Source: Flavobacterium wongokense
GTDB taxonomy: Bacteria > Bacteroidota > Bacteroidia > Flavobacteriales > Flavobacteriaceae
Assembly (NCBI RefSeq): GCF_021608265.1
Contig: NZ_JAKIHP010000002.1
Location: 124,001-188,000, forward strand
Reading direction: 5' to 3'
DNA: 64,000 nucleotides
Positions 1 to 9,070 of this stretch are shown here, piece by piece. Each line of letters opens with the position of its first letter. The first letter of the stretch is position 1. The notes beneath the pieces were generated by a model, which saw only the letters and a list, made by a program, of their open reading frames with translations, was not told the origin of the DNA and made no database searches. A program made the position numbers and the translations under genes.

Positions 1-2307
1 TTTTTCGGCTTCCCCATCATCTTCCTTAAACTGGCTTTCCCGTCGGTCACTCAAATCGGTATTGGTTCCGAATAAATCATCTTCGCGGCCTCCGTTTCGT
101 TCACCCTGGCTGTTCTTCTTGTCACCGCTGCTGTCTTTGCTTGAAAAGGCATAATTCAGTGTCATGTTGGCACTAGTCATTCGGAACAAACTTCCACCGT
201 TATCAATATTCCATACATTGATACGCTGCCCCGAATTATTGATTGCATAAGGATCGAGGTTTGCCGCAAAGTTGATGTTCATTTTTTGATTGAACAGCTG
301 CGTTCCTCCGCTGATACGTAACGGAGACCATTTTAAGGAATCTGCTGTGATGTCGTAGCTGGTTTGGAAATTCAGGTTGTTCAACAACATGATTTTCTTA
401 GGTTCGGTTTTAGTCGAATCCTTATCGGTAACCTTTGCTTCAAAAGTATTGCTCAGGTTGAAATTCAAATTGTTTGACATATTCTTTCCCGGAGCACCAA
501 ATATCCCGCCGTCAAATCGGGTGTATTCCTTTATCATCGTTCCGGTGCCATCGGAATCGTAAGTGTCATAATATTTCGAAAAACTTGGCGTATAACTATA
601 GGAAATATTTGGGCGCATTACATGTCGGATTGCCTGGATTTTTTTCTTTTCACCAAAATTAAAGGTTCCGTAAAGCGTGGTACCCAATCCGGCGCTAAAG
701 GAATACGTCCTAAAAGCGTCAAATCCCTGTACTTCTGTGTCAACCACTTTATTTTGCGTGGCGTCATATTGCCTTTTGATGGTTTTTAAATACCAAACTT
801 CATTATAATTCAAGGAAGTTGTAGCACTAAAATATTTTAATACCTTGAAATTGGTACTCACCGGAATGCTGTGCTGGAAACCAACTTTGGCATCCCTGAA
901 CATTTGCGGTTTGAAGAAAAGGGAATCGGTGGTGCTAATCCTGTTTTCAGCCTTAACGCTATACTGGAAGTTGATATTTTTAAAAACTCCTTTTTTGATT
1001 CCATCTCCCGGAGCAAAGGGGAAAATCCTGTCAACACTTACCTGCATTGTTGGAAGGGTCATGTTGATTTGCTCTGTATTGGTATTTTGGGAGTGTGTTG
1101 CTGCCAAAGTCAGGTTTACCTGCGGCACCGAATTGAAGGTTTTTGAATACGAAATAGAGGAGCTCAGCGTATTATTAAGCCTGGAACCAACATTCGACTG
1201 ATTGATGGAATTTACAAAATACTTACTACTCCCTAAGTTCACCGAAGCAGAAAACCTCGAATTGGGATTGGATTTTACATCTTTGGAATGTGACCATTGA
1301 ATGTTGTAGATATTGGTCCTTGAATAGTCGGGATATCCTCTTTCGCTATTGATTAGGTTTTCAAAACGGACATTGATGTTTCCCCTAAACTTATACTTCT
1401 TTGCATACGAGGATTCAAATCGCATGGCATAACTTCCATTGGTGTAATAATCCCCAAGGATTGCCAAATCGTAATTGTCGCTCAGTGCAAAGTAATAACC
1501 ACCATTCTGCAATGAAAAACCTCTGGTATTACTGTCGTTATATGATGGGATGATAATTCCCGAACGGCTTTTTTCAGTCATTGGGAAAAAGGCAAATGGT
1601 AACGCAAGCGGAGTAGGAACATCGGCGATGACCATATTGGTGAAACCAACAACTACTTTTTTTCCGGGTACAAATTTTACCTTATTCGTTTGAAAATAAT
1701 ATTCGGGATCATCAATGTCTTTGGCTGTTGTAAAACGGGCACCTTTCATAAAATAAACCGAGTCATTTTCCTTTTTGGTAATTTCAGCTTTTACGTTAAA
1801 TTCCCCTTGATTAGTCCTTGAATTCCAGACTAATGCTTTTTTGGTTTTAAAGTTGAATCGAATCGAATCGGGCTCAACCACATTATTACCCTGTTTGAAA
1901 ATAGGCCTTTGTGTCAAGGTTCCCGTCGAGTCCTTTATCCTTCCGGCATAGACTTCGCTTTTTTCGTAATCAATGACTATGATTCCCGATTTTAGTTCTA
2001 TATCCTGGTAATACACTTCCGCCTTATTGTAAAGCGTGATGAGTTTTTTCTTCTGGTCAAACTTTTCAAAATCAAGAGCCTTTCTTTTTATTTTGCTTTC
2101 TAAGATTGGCTTTTTCTTTTTGATGCTGTCCAGCTTGATGGTATCGGTAACCTTTAATGCATTTTGGGTAACAACTTTCGTTGTATCTGGCTGGTTTTTA
2201 GGAGCAAAGGTTTTGCTTTTCCGCCTGCCATCTTGTGAGTACGTTTTTGCGTTTCCCAATGTTAGGAAAATTGTTAAAAAAACGATATAAAATAAGTTTC
2301 TTTGCAA
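1..2307 (-). CDS. lptD: LPS-assembly outer membrane protein LptD (3' end cut by window)
   Basis: The minus strand reads open for 769 codons to the window edge without a stop, so the C-terminus is missing. The proposed TTG start at 2307 gives a signal peptide (MQRNLFYIVFLTIFLTLGNA, then KTYSQ). A short OstA/LptA-like region around residues 75-200 is followed by a long stretch rich in alternating polar and aromatic residues typical of a beta-barrel, including the LptD-like segment PTPLALPFAFFP near residue 230. LptD inserts lipopolysaccharide into the outer leaflet of the outer membrane. It diverges from a peptidoglycan amidase. No in-frame ATG gives a better start; another TTG lies about 12-15 codons upstream. 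Family call is firm; the exact start is not. Confidence 0.88.
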   Translation of the reverse strand, partial: MQRNLFYIVFLTIFLTLGNAKTYSQDGRRKSKTFAPKNQPDTTKVVTQNALKVTDTIKLDSIKKKKPILESKIKRKALDFEKFDQKKKLITLYNKAEVYYQDIELKSGIIVIDYEKSEVYAGRIKDSTGTLTQRPIFKQGNNVVEPDSIRFNFKTKKALVWNSRTNQGEFNVKAEITKKENDSVYFMKGARFTTAKDIDDPEYYFQTNKVKFVPGKKVVVGFTNMVIADVPTPLALPFAFFPMTEKSRSGIIIPSYNDSNTRGFSLQNGGYYFALSDNYDLAILGDYYTNGSYAMRFESSYAKKYKFRGNINVRFENLINSERGYPDYSRTNIYNIQWSHSKDVKSNPNSRFSASVNLGSSKYFVNSINQSNVGSRLNNTLSSSISYSKTFNSVPQVNLTLAATHSQNTNTEQINMTLPTMQVSVDRIFPFAPGDGIKKGVFKNINFQYSVKAENRISTTDSLFFKPQMFRDAKVGFQHSIPVSTNFKVLKYFSATTSLNYNEVWYLKTIKRQYDATQNKVVDTEVQGFDAFRTYSFSAGLGTTLYGTFNFGEKKKIQAIRHVMRPNISYSYTPSFSKYYDTYDSDGTGTMIKEYTRFDGGIFGAPGKNMSNNLNFNLSNTFEAKVTDKDSTKTEPKKIMLLNNLNFQTSYDITADSLKWSPLRISGGTQLFNQKMNINFAANLDPYAINNSGQRINVWNIDNGGSLFRMTSANMTLNYAFSSKDSSGDKKNSQGERNGGREDDLFGTNTDLSDRRESQFKEDDGEAEK

Positions 2308-2440
2308 AGGTTTAGTACTATTTTTGTAGAAATATGGCTTGATTTTTGACGAGGCAAACTTACACAATATTTTTGGTCAAAAATAAGGAAATATTGGTTT
2401 TATAAGCTTTCGCTTTTAATTAAAATTAACTTTTGGATTC

Positions 2441-3580
2441 ATGAGATTTTCTAATTATATAAAAAGCTGTTTTACAATACTTTTCGTTTTTAGTATTTTA
2501 AATGTCTTCGGGCAAGGTGCTTCCAATAAATTTGTATTGGTATTGGATGCAGGGCATGGCGGAAAAGATCCGGGCAATTCCTATCACGGTTATGTAGAGA
2601 AGGATATTGCCTTAAAGACGACACTTAAAGTGGGTAAATTCCTTGAAAGGGAAGAGGGTTTTCAGGTGACTTATACCCGTAAAACCGATGAATTCATAGA
2701 GTTGGTCAACCGACCAAAAATTGCCAATAAGATTAATGCCGATTTATTTGTTTCCATTCATTGCAATTCCGTTAAGAACTTTGAACCCGAAGGAACCGAG
2801 ACCTTTGTAATGGGGCTTTCCCGTACCAATATGAACATGGAGGTTGCCAAAAGCGAGAACTCGGTAATATTACTCGAGGAAAATTACAAACAGACTTATA
2901 AGGGATTTGACCCAAACAAACCGGAAAACTTAATCGGGCTAAAAATAATGCAGGAGGAAAACCTGTACAGCAGCATCAATCTTGCCACAACAATCCAGGA
3001 AAATTTTACCAACAAGCTAAGCCGAAAAACCAGAGGTGTTAAACAACAGCCTTTATGGGTTTTGGATGCTGCTAAGATGCCGGGAGTATTGATTGAATTA
3101 GGATTTTTATCCAATAAAGAGGAAGGTGAATACCTGAATTCTGATGAAGGACAAACAGAAATGGCTCGTCAAATCGCCAATTCCATCATTCATTACAAAA
3201 AAATGTATTTCAATGAACCGGAAAGCGTAAACGATTCAAGAGTTGTTGAAAAGCCATACAGACCTGAACCAAAAGTGGTTGTTGAGGATACTGTGGTTAA
3301 ATCCAACGATACGATAGCAGCTGCTGAAGTTATTGAAGGACAGGGGATTTATAAAGTCCAGTTGTTTGCCAGCTCTAAAAAGAAGGATATTTATTCAAAA
3401 GACTTTAAGGGATTGAACAATATCTCAGTTACTTTTGAAAACAACCTTTACCGTTACTATTACGGTAAATCATACGATTTGAATATTGCAAAAAGATTGA
3501 ATAGTGAAGCTAAAAGCCACGGTTTCCCGGATGCATTTATAGTCGTTTTTGCCGATGGAAAAGTATCTGCCTTAAAATAA
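2441..3580 (+). CDS. N-acetylmuramoyl-L-alanine amidase (Amidase_3) with SPOR-like tail
   Basis: A 379-residue secreted amidase that should cut the lactyl-amide bond between N-acetylmuramic acid and the stem peptide in the periplasm. Residues 1-25 form a signal peptide ending FGQ. Zinc ligands are visible as H39 (DAGHGG), E53 (VEKD) and H107 (SIHCNS), and the catalytic glutamate is E219 (IELGF). After a linker at about 255-300, residues 304-379 resemble a SPOR domain (KVQLFAS, a YYYG turn, AFIVVFADGK), which would target denuded septal glycan. The next gene is a clear paralogue 18-36 bases downstream. A role in daughter-cell separation is inference from the family. Confidence 0.92.
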   Translation: MRFSNYIKSCFTILFVFSILNVFGQGASNKFVLVLDAGHGGKDPGNSYHGYVEKDIALKTTLKVGKFLEREEGFQVTYTRKTDEFIELVNRPKIANKINADLFVSIHCNSVKNFEPEGTETFVMGLSRTNMNMEVAKSENSVILLEENYKQTYKGFDPNKPENLIGLKIMQEENLYSSINLATTIQENFTNKLSRKTRGVKQQPLWVLDAAKMPGVLIELGFLSNKEEGEYLNSDEGQTEMARQIANSIIHYKKMYFNEPESVNDSRVVEKPYRPEPKVVVEDTVVKSNDTIAAAEVIEGQGIYKVQLFASSKKKDIYSKDFKGLNNISVTFENNLYRYYYGKSYDLNIAKRLNSEAKSHGFPDAFIVVFADGKVSALK

Positions 3581-3616
3581 TTAATTAGAATACATATTTT
3601 GAAAATAATAAAAGAA

Positions 3617-4774
3617 ATGAAGACGTTAACCTTGGCAGTAACCACTATTTTGGTTTTTACTTCTAGCGTAATATACTCCCAAAAATTTAAAGTAACACTC
3701 GATGCCGGCCACGGTGACCATGACTATGGCGCTGTATACCATGGGCATATCGAAAAGAACATTGCCTTAGCCGTAGTTTTGAAAGTGGGTAGGATTCTGG
3801 AAAAAAGGTCGGATATTGACGTGATTTATACCCGTAAAACAGACCAATTCATTGATCTTGTTGAACGTGCCAATATTGCCAACCGTGCTGATGCGAATAT
3901 TTTTGTTTCGATTCACTGCAATGCCAATCCTAACAATGCTGCCGATGGTTGCGAGACTTATGTAATGGGTTTATCCAAAAATGCATCCAACCTTGAAGCG
4001 GCAAAAAGGGAAAACTCGGTAATCACTTTAGAGAAAGATTATAAGCAGAAATATGAAGGTTTTGATCCAAAGTCACCCGAATCAATGATTGGCCTGACTA
4101 TGATGGGTGAAGAATACCTTAACAATAGTATTTCACTTGCAGGTAAAGTCCAGGAGCAATTTATGAATGTTGGCAAAAAAAGCCGTGGTGTGAAACAGGC
4201 ACCCTATATGGTTTTGCACAAAGCGTACATGCCAAGGGTTCTGATTGAAATGGGGTTCATTTCCAACCCAACTGAAGGGGCAAAACTAGATTCGGAAGCA
4301 GGACAACAGGAAATCGCAGAATCCATAGCCAATGCCATCATTGGGTACAAAAAGGAAAATTTTGAAACAGGAAATGACGACGCAGTTAAGCCTTCCCAAA
4401 AGGTAGAACCAATAAAGGTTGTCGATTCAGCAGTTAAAAAACCAACGGCGAAAATTCCGGAAATCAAAAAGCCGGAAGCATCCAAACCAGAAATAAAACC
4501 AGAACCGGTAAGCACAGGTGTTGCAACATTCAAGGTGCAGCTTTCAGCAAGTGGAACCAGATTGGATACTACACCAAGCAATTTTAAAGGCCTGAGCAAT
4601 ATCTCAGTTTCGTCTGAAGGGAGTTTGTACAAATATATGTATGGCGAAACCAGCAGCTATGATGAAGCAAAAAGATTGCTGTCGGAAGCCAAAGCTAAAG
4701 GATATGGATCAGCATTTATAATAGCATACAGGAATGGTAAAAAAGTTTCTGTCCAGGAAGCTTTAAAACAATAA
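3617..4774 (+). CDS. N-acetylmuramoyl-L-alanine amidase (Amidase_3), tandem paralogue
   Basis: Second amidase of a tandem pair, 385 residues from the ATG at 3617. A TTG at 3599 would add six residues, but the ATG puts the signal peptide (MKTLTLAVTTILVFTSSVIYSQ region, about 22 residues) in standard form. Zinc ligands H32, E46 and H100 and the IEMGF catalytic motif are present. Relative to the first copy the linker is longer and rich in Lys, Pro and Glu (about residues 255-305), followed by the same SPOR-like domain (FKVQLSAS, YMYGE, AFIIAYRNGK). The pair probably arose by duplication. Whether the two differ in substrate or timing cannot be read from the sequence. Confidence 0.92.
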   Translation: MKTLTLAVTTILVFTSSVIYSQKFKVTLDAGHGDHDYGAVYHGHIEKNIALAVVLKVGRILEKRSDIDVIYTRKTDQFIDLVERANIANRADANIFVSIHCNANPNNAADGCETYVMGLSKNASNLEAAKRENSVITLEKDYKQKYEGFDPKSPESMIGLTMMGEEYLNNSISLAGKVQEQFMNVGKKSRGVKQAPYMVLHKAYMPRVLIEMGFISNPTEGAKLDSEAGQQEIAESIANAIIGYKKENFETGNDDAVKPSQKVEPIKVVDSAVKKPTAKIPEIKKPEASKPEIKPEPVSTGVATFKVQLSASGTRLDTTPSNFKGLSNISVSSEGSLYKYMYGETSSYDEAKRLLSEAKAKGYGSAFIIAYRNGKKVSVQEALKQ

Positions 4775-4799
4775 TATCAGGAGTTTTAAGAATTTAGTT

Positions 4800-4807
4800 T
4801 AACTTTG
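4800..4807 (+). promoter_or_regulatory. Candidate -7 box (TAACTTTG) upstream of the MCE gene
   Basis: An exact match to the Bacteroidota -7 consensus TAnnTTTG lies 50 bases before the TTG start at 4858. A matching -33 TTTG is not clear. It would allow the MCE and Fe-S genes to be transcribed apart from the amidases. The leader then contains a small GACC-GAAA-GGTC hairpin at 4816-4827. Confidence 0.4.
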
Positions 4808-4857
4808 CCACACGAGACCGAAAGGTCGAACTGTATGAAATAAAAAACAATCTACCA

Positions 4858-5838
4858 TTGAAAATCACTAGAGAAATCAAGACCGCGATATTAGTTATTG
4901 CCTCTATTTTATTATTTATTTGGGGTTACAGTTTCCTAAAAGGAAGGGACTTACTTTCCAATTATAAGGAATTCTATGTTCAGTACGATAATGTAGAAGG
5001 TTTGATGAGCTCAGCACCTGTAACCATTAACGGTCTTACAGTGGGTAAGGTGAGCAGCATCAAATTCCTGAATGATACCGGGAAAATCCAGGTCCAACTC
5101 CAAATCAAGAATGATTTTCCTTTTTCAAAATCAAGTGTGGCTTCCATTTACGAGCCAGGGTTGATTGGAGGAAAACAGATTATGATTACACCCAATTTTG
5201 AAGATAAAACCATTGCCGAATCGGGCGCAACTTTAGTGGGTGATGTCAAGCCAGGTTTGACTTCGCTCGTTGCTGACCGTTTGACGCCTTTACAGGAAAA
5301 AGTAGAGAAAATGGTTGTTTCTGCCGATGTGTTGTTAAAAAATGTCAATTCCATTTTGGATGCTAAAACCAAAGCCGACCTAAAAAGCAGCGTTGCCAAT
5401 CTGAATGAAACTTTGGCCGAATTCAAGGTGGCTTCCAAAAGCGTAAACGAAATGTTGGCCGATAACAAAGGCAAAATCAATTCGACAATGTCGAATGTGG
5501 ATAAAGCTTCGGCAAACTTTGCAAAGATTTCCGATTCTATATCCAAAGCCAATATTGGCAAAACTGTTAAAAGCTTAGAAAAAACACTTGCCAGTGTTGA
5601 TAAGATAATGGCTGATGTCCAGGCAGGAAAAGGAACTTTGGGCAAACTTGCCAAAGATGAAACCATGTATGCCAATCTGACCAAATCTTCAAAGGAACTG
5701 GAATTATTGCTGCAGGATTTTCGTTTGAATCCAACGCGATATGTAAATGTTTCGCTGTTTGGGAAGAAGAACAAGCCCTATAAAGCGCCCACTGCTGAGC
5801 AAATAAAAACAGACTCGATTGTTAAAAAGAAAGAATAG
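4858..5838 (+). CDS. MlaD/MCE-family lipid transport protein
   Basis: 326 residues from a TTG start; no in-frame ATG would preserve the N-terminus. A single membrane anchor spans residues 9-26 (AILVIASILLFIWGYSF), followed by an MCE domain at about 38-118 with the typical YDNVEGLMSSAPVTINGL and GLIGGKQI stretches. The rest is a long Ala/Ser/Lys-rich helical region (about 130-300) that probably forms the coiled-coil tube or needle of MCE proteins. The family carries phospholipids between membranes with an MlaE/MlaF ABC transporter, but neither partner is in this window. It sits between amidase and Fe-S genes, a neighbourhood common in flavobacteria. Confidence 0.9.
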   Translation: MKITREIKTAILVIASILLFIWGYSFLKGRDLLSNYKEFYVQYDNVEGLMSSAPVTINGLTVGKVSSIKFLNDTGKIQVQLQIKNDFPFSKSSVASIYEPGLIGGKQIMITPNFEDKTIAESGATLVGDVKPGLTSLVADRLTPLQEKVEKMVVSADVLLKNVNSILDAKTKADLKSSVANLNETLAEFKVASKSVNEMLADNKGKINSTMSNVDKASANFAKISDSISKANIGKTVKSLEKTLASVDKIMADVQAGKGTLGKLAKDETMYANLTKSSKELELLLQDFRLNPTRYVNVSLFGKKNKPYKAPTAEQIKTDSIVKKKE

Positions 5839-5840
5839 TT

Positions 5841-7145
5841 ATGATGTATATTGACAACATACTTTTTGCTATAATCCTGATTGCGGGAATTGGTTTTTTT
5901 GTTCAAAATGTCAAAAAACTAAAACGCAACATTAACCTTGGCCACGATGTTAACCGTACTGATAATCCATCAGCGCGTTGGAAAAACATGGCGATGATTG
6001 CGTTAGGGCAATCCAAAATGGTCAAACGACCGGTTGCCGGATTTTTGCACATCATCGTTTATGCAGGTTTTATCATTATCAATCTGGAAGTCCTTGAAAT
6101 CATCATTGACGGACTTTTCGGAACGCACAGGATATTTTCATTCCTTGGCGGATTTTATAGTTTCCTGATTGGTTCGTTTGAAATCCTGGCTGTTTTGGTT
6201 TTGGTTTCTGTTATTGTTTTCTGGATTAGAAGGAATATTATCCGATTGAAACGTTTTGCGAGCTCCGATTTGAAAGGTGCACCAAAGAAAGACGCTGATA
6301 CGATTCTGTATTTCGAAATGGTTTTGATGTCGTTATTCCTGATTATGAATGCGACCGATTTGCATTTCCAGGCAATGAATTCCGGGAATGTGATTTCACA
6401 ATACCTTAATCCATTATTTTCATCTCTGGACTTGGTTCAGGTTGAAATCATCGAAAGGACAGCATGGTGGTTCCATATTATTGGAATCCTGTTGTTCCTA
6501 AATTATTTATACTATTCAAAGCATTTGCATATCCTTTTGGCTTTCCCAAATACGTATTTCGCCGATTTGAATCCGAAAGGACAATTCGACAACCTGGAAA
6601 GCGTTACCAAAGAGGTAAAACTGATGATGGATCCAAATGCCGACCCATTTGCAGCGCAGCCTGTTGATGAGAACGCTGGTCCGCATAAATTTGGCGCTTC
6701 GGATGTGCAGGATTTGAATTGGGTTCAATTATTAAATGCCTACACCTGTACTGAGTGCGGTCGTTGTACATCATCATGTCCAGCAAATCAAACCGGAAAA
6801 AAACTCTCCCCACGTAAAATCATGATGGATACGCGTGACCGATTGGAAGAAGTAGGAAGAAACATCGATGCCAACAAAGGTGTTTTTGTTCCTGATAATA
6901 AATCCTTGCTGAATGATTACATAACTCCCGAAGAACTTTGGGCATGTACATCCTGTAACGCCTGTGTTGAAGAATGCCCTGTAAACATCAGCCCGTTATC
7001 AATCATTATGGATATGAGAAGGTATTTGGTAATGGAGCAAAGTGCGGCGCCACAGTCATTGAATGCGATGATGACCAACATTGAGAATAATGGTGCACCT
7101 TGGCAGTACAATCAGCAGGATCGATTAAACTGGAAGAACGAATAA
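5841..7145 (+). CDS. Membrane Fe-S oxidoreductase, HdrC/HdrE-like subunit
   Basis: 434 residues, starting at tandem ATGs two bases after the MCE stop. The N-terminal half has about five hydrophobic helices (residues 5-22, 68-95, 103-130, 155-172, 210-228), resembling the haem b-binding HdrE/NarI-like part. The C-terminal half carries two [4Fe-4S] motifs, CTECGRCTSSCP near residue 303 and CTSCNACVEECP near 370. Its partner is the CCG-domain protein encoded at 7733. Together they look like a quinone-linked electron carrier of unknown donor. The usual database label is simply (Fe-S)-binding protein. Family call is firm; physiological substrate unknown. Confidence 0.88.
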   Translation: MMYIDNILFAIILIAGIGFFVQNVKKLKRNINLGHDVNRTDNPSARWKNMAMIALGQSKMVKRPVAGFLHIIVYAGFIIINLEVLEIIIDGLFGTHRIFSFLGGFYSFLIGSFEILAVLVLVSVIVFWIRRNIIRLKRFASSDLKGAPKKDADTILYFEMVLMSLFLIMNATDLHFQAMNSGNVISQYLNPLFSSLDLVQVEIIERTAWWFHIIGILLFLNYLYYSKHLHILLAFPNTYFADLNPKGQFDNLESVTKEVKLMMDPNADPFAAQPVDENAGPHKFGASDVQDLNWVQLLNAYTCTECGRCTSSCPANQTGKKLSPRKIMMDTRDRLEEVGRNIDANKGVFVPDNKSLLNDYITPEELWACTSCNACVEECPVNISPLSIIMDMRRYLVMEQSAAPQSLNAMMTNIENNGAPWQYNQQDRLNWKNE

Positions 7146-7226
7146 GACAAAAATAAAAAACAAATTTGCCATAAACGTGAGACTTGGGAATTTGTCTAAT
7201 GAATGTGAAATATTAAAATTAAAAAA

Positions 7227-7673
7227 ATGAAAGCGGAAGACATTGACAAAAGCTTGCAGAGTATCACCCAAAACGGACAGCATCTGAGTCCGATTTTACC
7301 AAAAGGGATTAAGAACTATTTAATTGACATTGACGGAACAGTTTGCGACGATATTCCAAACGAAGAGCCTGAAAGAATGCTGACTGCAGAGGTTTATCCT
7401 GATGCATTGGCAACATTAAACAAATGGTATGACGAAGGACACATTATATTTTTCTTTACTTCAAGAACTGAAGCACATAGGGAATATACTGAGATTTGGT
7501 TGAAAAAACACGGATTCAAATACCACGGAATTTTATTTGGGAAACCTCGTGGCGGTAATTACCACTGGATTGATAACCACTTAGTAAAAGCAACCCGTTA
7601 CAGAGGGAAGTTCACCAATTTAGTTGAAAAAGAAGTAACCATCCAGGTGTTTGATGACGAGCACCACGATTAA
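7227..7673 (+). CDS. HAD-superfamily-like small phosphatase
   Basis: 148 residues. The segment YLIDIDGTVCDD (near residues 31-42) is the DxD nucleophile motif of HAD phosphatases, followed by FFFTSRTEAHREYTEIWLKKHGF, matching the second HAD motif (hhhT/S) and the helix after it. A late acidic pair (WIDNH near residue 112) could be motif IV. The short form and lack of a clear cap suggest an LNS2/polynucleotide-phosphatase-like or C0-type member; similar proteins are sometimes labelled phosphoheptose isomerase, which the motifs do not support. It lies between the two halves of the Fe-S oxidoreductase, so it may be co-expressed with them. Substrate unknown. Confidence 0.72.
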   Translation: MKAEDIDKSLQSITQNGQHLSPILPKGIKNYLIDIDGTVCDDIPNEEPERMLTAEVYPDALATLNKWYDEGHIIFFFTSRTEAHREYTEIWLKKHGFKYHGILFGKPRGGNYHWIDNHLVKATRYRGKFTNLVEKEVTIQVFDDEHHD

Positions 7674-7685
7674 GTTTAGATTTCA

Positions 7686-7720
7686 AACTTTGCAACTTTG
7701 CAGCTTTGCAACTTTGCAAC
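7686..7720. repeat. Octamer tandem repeat (AACTTTGC x4)
   Basis: Four consecutive copies of AACTTTGC, the third with one change (AGCTTTGC), plus a partial fifth, sit in the 59-base gap before the CCG-domain gene. Each unit contains TTTG, the core of the Bacteroidota promoter boxes. A related array occurs at 61524-61563. Confidence 0.85.
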
Positions 7721-7732
7721 TAAAATAAAAAT

Positions 7733-8524
7733 ATGTCAGAAGTATTAAATGTGCCTACAATGGCAGAAATGATGGCTCAAGGCAAACAACCCGAAGTATT
7801 GTTCTGGGTTGGTTGTGCTGGTAGTTTTGACGACAGGGCAAAGAAAATAACCAAAGCATTCGTTCGTATCCTGAACAGGGCAAATGTAGAGTTTGCGGTT
7901 TTGGGTACAGAAGAAAGTTGCAATGGTGACCCGGCAAAACGCGCCGGAAATGAATTCTTGTTTCAAATGCAGGCAATGATGAACATTGAAGTCCTGAATG
8001 CCTACGAAGTCAAAAAAATAGTAACTGCCTGCCCGCATTGTTTTAATACCCTGAAAAATGAATACCCGGATTTGGGTGGGAATTACGAAGTAGTCCACCA
8101 CACTCAATTCTTGAAATCATTACTGGATTCTGGACGCCTTACTATTGAAGGTGGTCAGTTCAAAGGGAAAAGGATTACGTTTCACGACCCATGTTATCTA
8201 GGAAGGGCCAACAATGTTTACGAAGCACCAAGGGATTTAATCCAGAAGCTGGATGCCGAATTGGTTGAAATGAAACGCTCACGTGCAAACGGTTTATGTT
8301 GTGGTGCCGGTGGTGCACAAATGTTTAAGGAACCTGAGCCGGGAAACAAAGACATCAATGTCGAAAGGACCGAAGATGCTTTGGAAACCCAACCGGAAAT
8401 TATTGCGGCTGGATGCCCATTCTGCAATACGATGATGACTGATGGTGTAAAAGCCAAAGAAAAAGAAGGAGAAATCAAGGTGATGGATGTTGCCGAATTG
8501 ATTGCAAATGCTCAGGATTTATAA
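7733..8524 (+). CDS. CCG-domain Fe-S protein, HdrB-like subunit
   Basis: 263 residues with two cysteine-rich CCG repeats. The first runs from FWVGCAGSFD (about residue 24) through ESCNGDPAKRAGNE to TACPHCFNTLKNEYP (about residue 100); the second has FHDPCYLGR, GLCCGAGGAQ and GCPFCNTMMTDG (about 140-245). This arrangement is found in HdrB, GlpC and LutA-type proteins, where it binds an unusual Fe-S cluster. It is soluble and very likely pairs with the membrane HdrC/E-like protein encoded at 5841, separated only by the HAD-like gene. The electron donor is not known. Confidence 0.9.
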   Translation: MSEVLNVPTMAEMMAQGKQPEVLFWVGCAGSFDDRAKKITKAFVRILNRANVEFAVLGTEESCNGDPAKRAGNEFLFQMQAMMNIEVLNAYEVKKIVTACPHCFNTLKNEYPDLGGNYEVVHHTQFLKSLLDSGRLTIEGGQFKGKRITFHDPCYLGRANNVYEAPRDLIQKLDAELVEMKRSRANGLCCGAGGAQMFKEPEPGNKDINVERTEDALETQPEIIAAGCPFCNTMMTDGVKAKEKEGEIKVMDVAELIANAQDL

Positions 8525-8575
8525 TCCGGTATTTCAATTAAACCCATAATTTATAAATCATAACTCATAATTCGA

Positions 8576-9058
8576 ATGTACGTTCCTTTTGAAAATTTAC
8601 CAGAAGATTCCAAAATTTGGATTTACCAATCCAACCGAAAATTTTCAGATGATGAAATGTCCGAAATCGAAAATGATTTGAAAGCATTTATCGAAAACTG
8701 GGCAGCACACGGAACCGGATTGGAAGCTTCCTATTTATTAAAATACAACCGCTTTATTGTTCTTGCCGTCAATCAGGAAGTACAGCAGGCAACAGGCTGT
8801 TCGATAGATTCGTCAGTGGCATTTATCCAAAACCTGGAACAGAAATATAAAGTTGACTTATTGGATAAAATGAATGTAACCTTCAGGAATGGTGAGCACA
8901 TAGCCCACAAATCCCTGATTGATTTTAAACGAATGGCCAAGGAGAAAGCCGTTACCCAAAATACTATTGTTTTCAATAATTTAGTAAATACCATCGAAGA
9001 ATTCAACGAAAACTGGGAAGTTCCGGCTGGAGACAGCTGGCACAGCCGTTTCTTTTAA
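8576..9058 (+). CDS. Conserved small flavobacterial protein (often mislabelled ABC transporter ATPase)
   Basis: 160 residues beginning MYVPFENLPEDSKIWIYQS and ending GDSWHSRFF. I recall close relatives in Flavobacteriaceae being annotated as ABC transporter ATPase. This sequence has no Walker A, Walker B or signature motif, and is too short for an ATPase domain, so the name is unjustified. No signal peptide or membrane helix is seen. It follows the Fe-S oxidoreductase genes by about 50 bases and precedes the GH3 gene by 12. Function unknown. Confidence 0.8.
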   Translation: MYVPFENLPEDSKIWIYQSNRKFSDDEMSEIENDLKAFIENWAAHGTGLEASYLLKYNRFIVLAVNQEVQQATGCSIDSSVAFIQNLEQKYKVDLLDKMNVTFRNGEHIAHKSLIDFKRMAKEKAVTQNTIVFNNLVNTIEEFNENWEVPAGDSWHSRFF

Positions 9059-9070
9059 GCCCTAAATTTT

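Noticed and set aside
377-2290. Several plus-strand open frames of 60-118 codons across the first 2.3 kb
   Set aside because: They lie opposite the lptD frame, which reads open for 769 codons with a signal peptide and clear LptD features; the small frames show no family resemblance.
4816-4827. GACC-GAAA-GGTC hairpin in the MCE leader as a riboswitch
   Set aside because: Only four base pairs with a tetraloop and no surrounding structure or terminator; too small to call.
4204-5774. Minus-strand frames of 142 and 208 codons
   Set aside because: They are antisense to the second amidase and the MCE gene; the sense proteins have catalytic residues and domain structure, the antisense ones do not.
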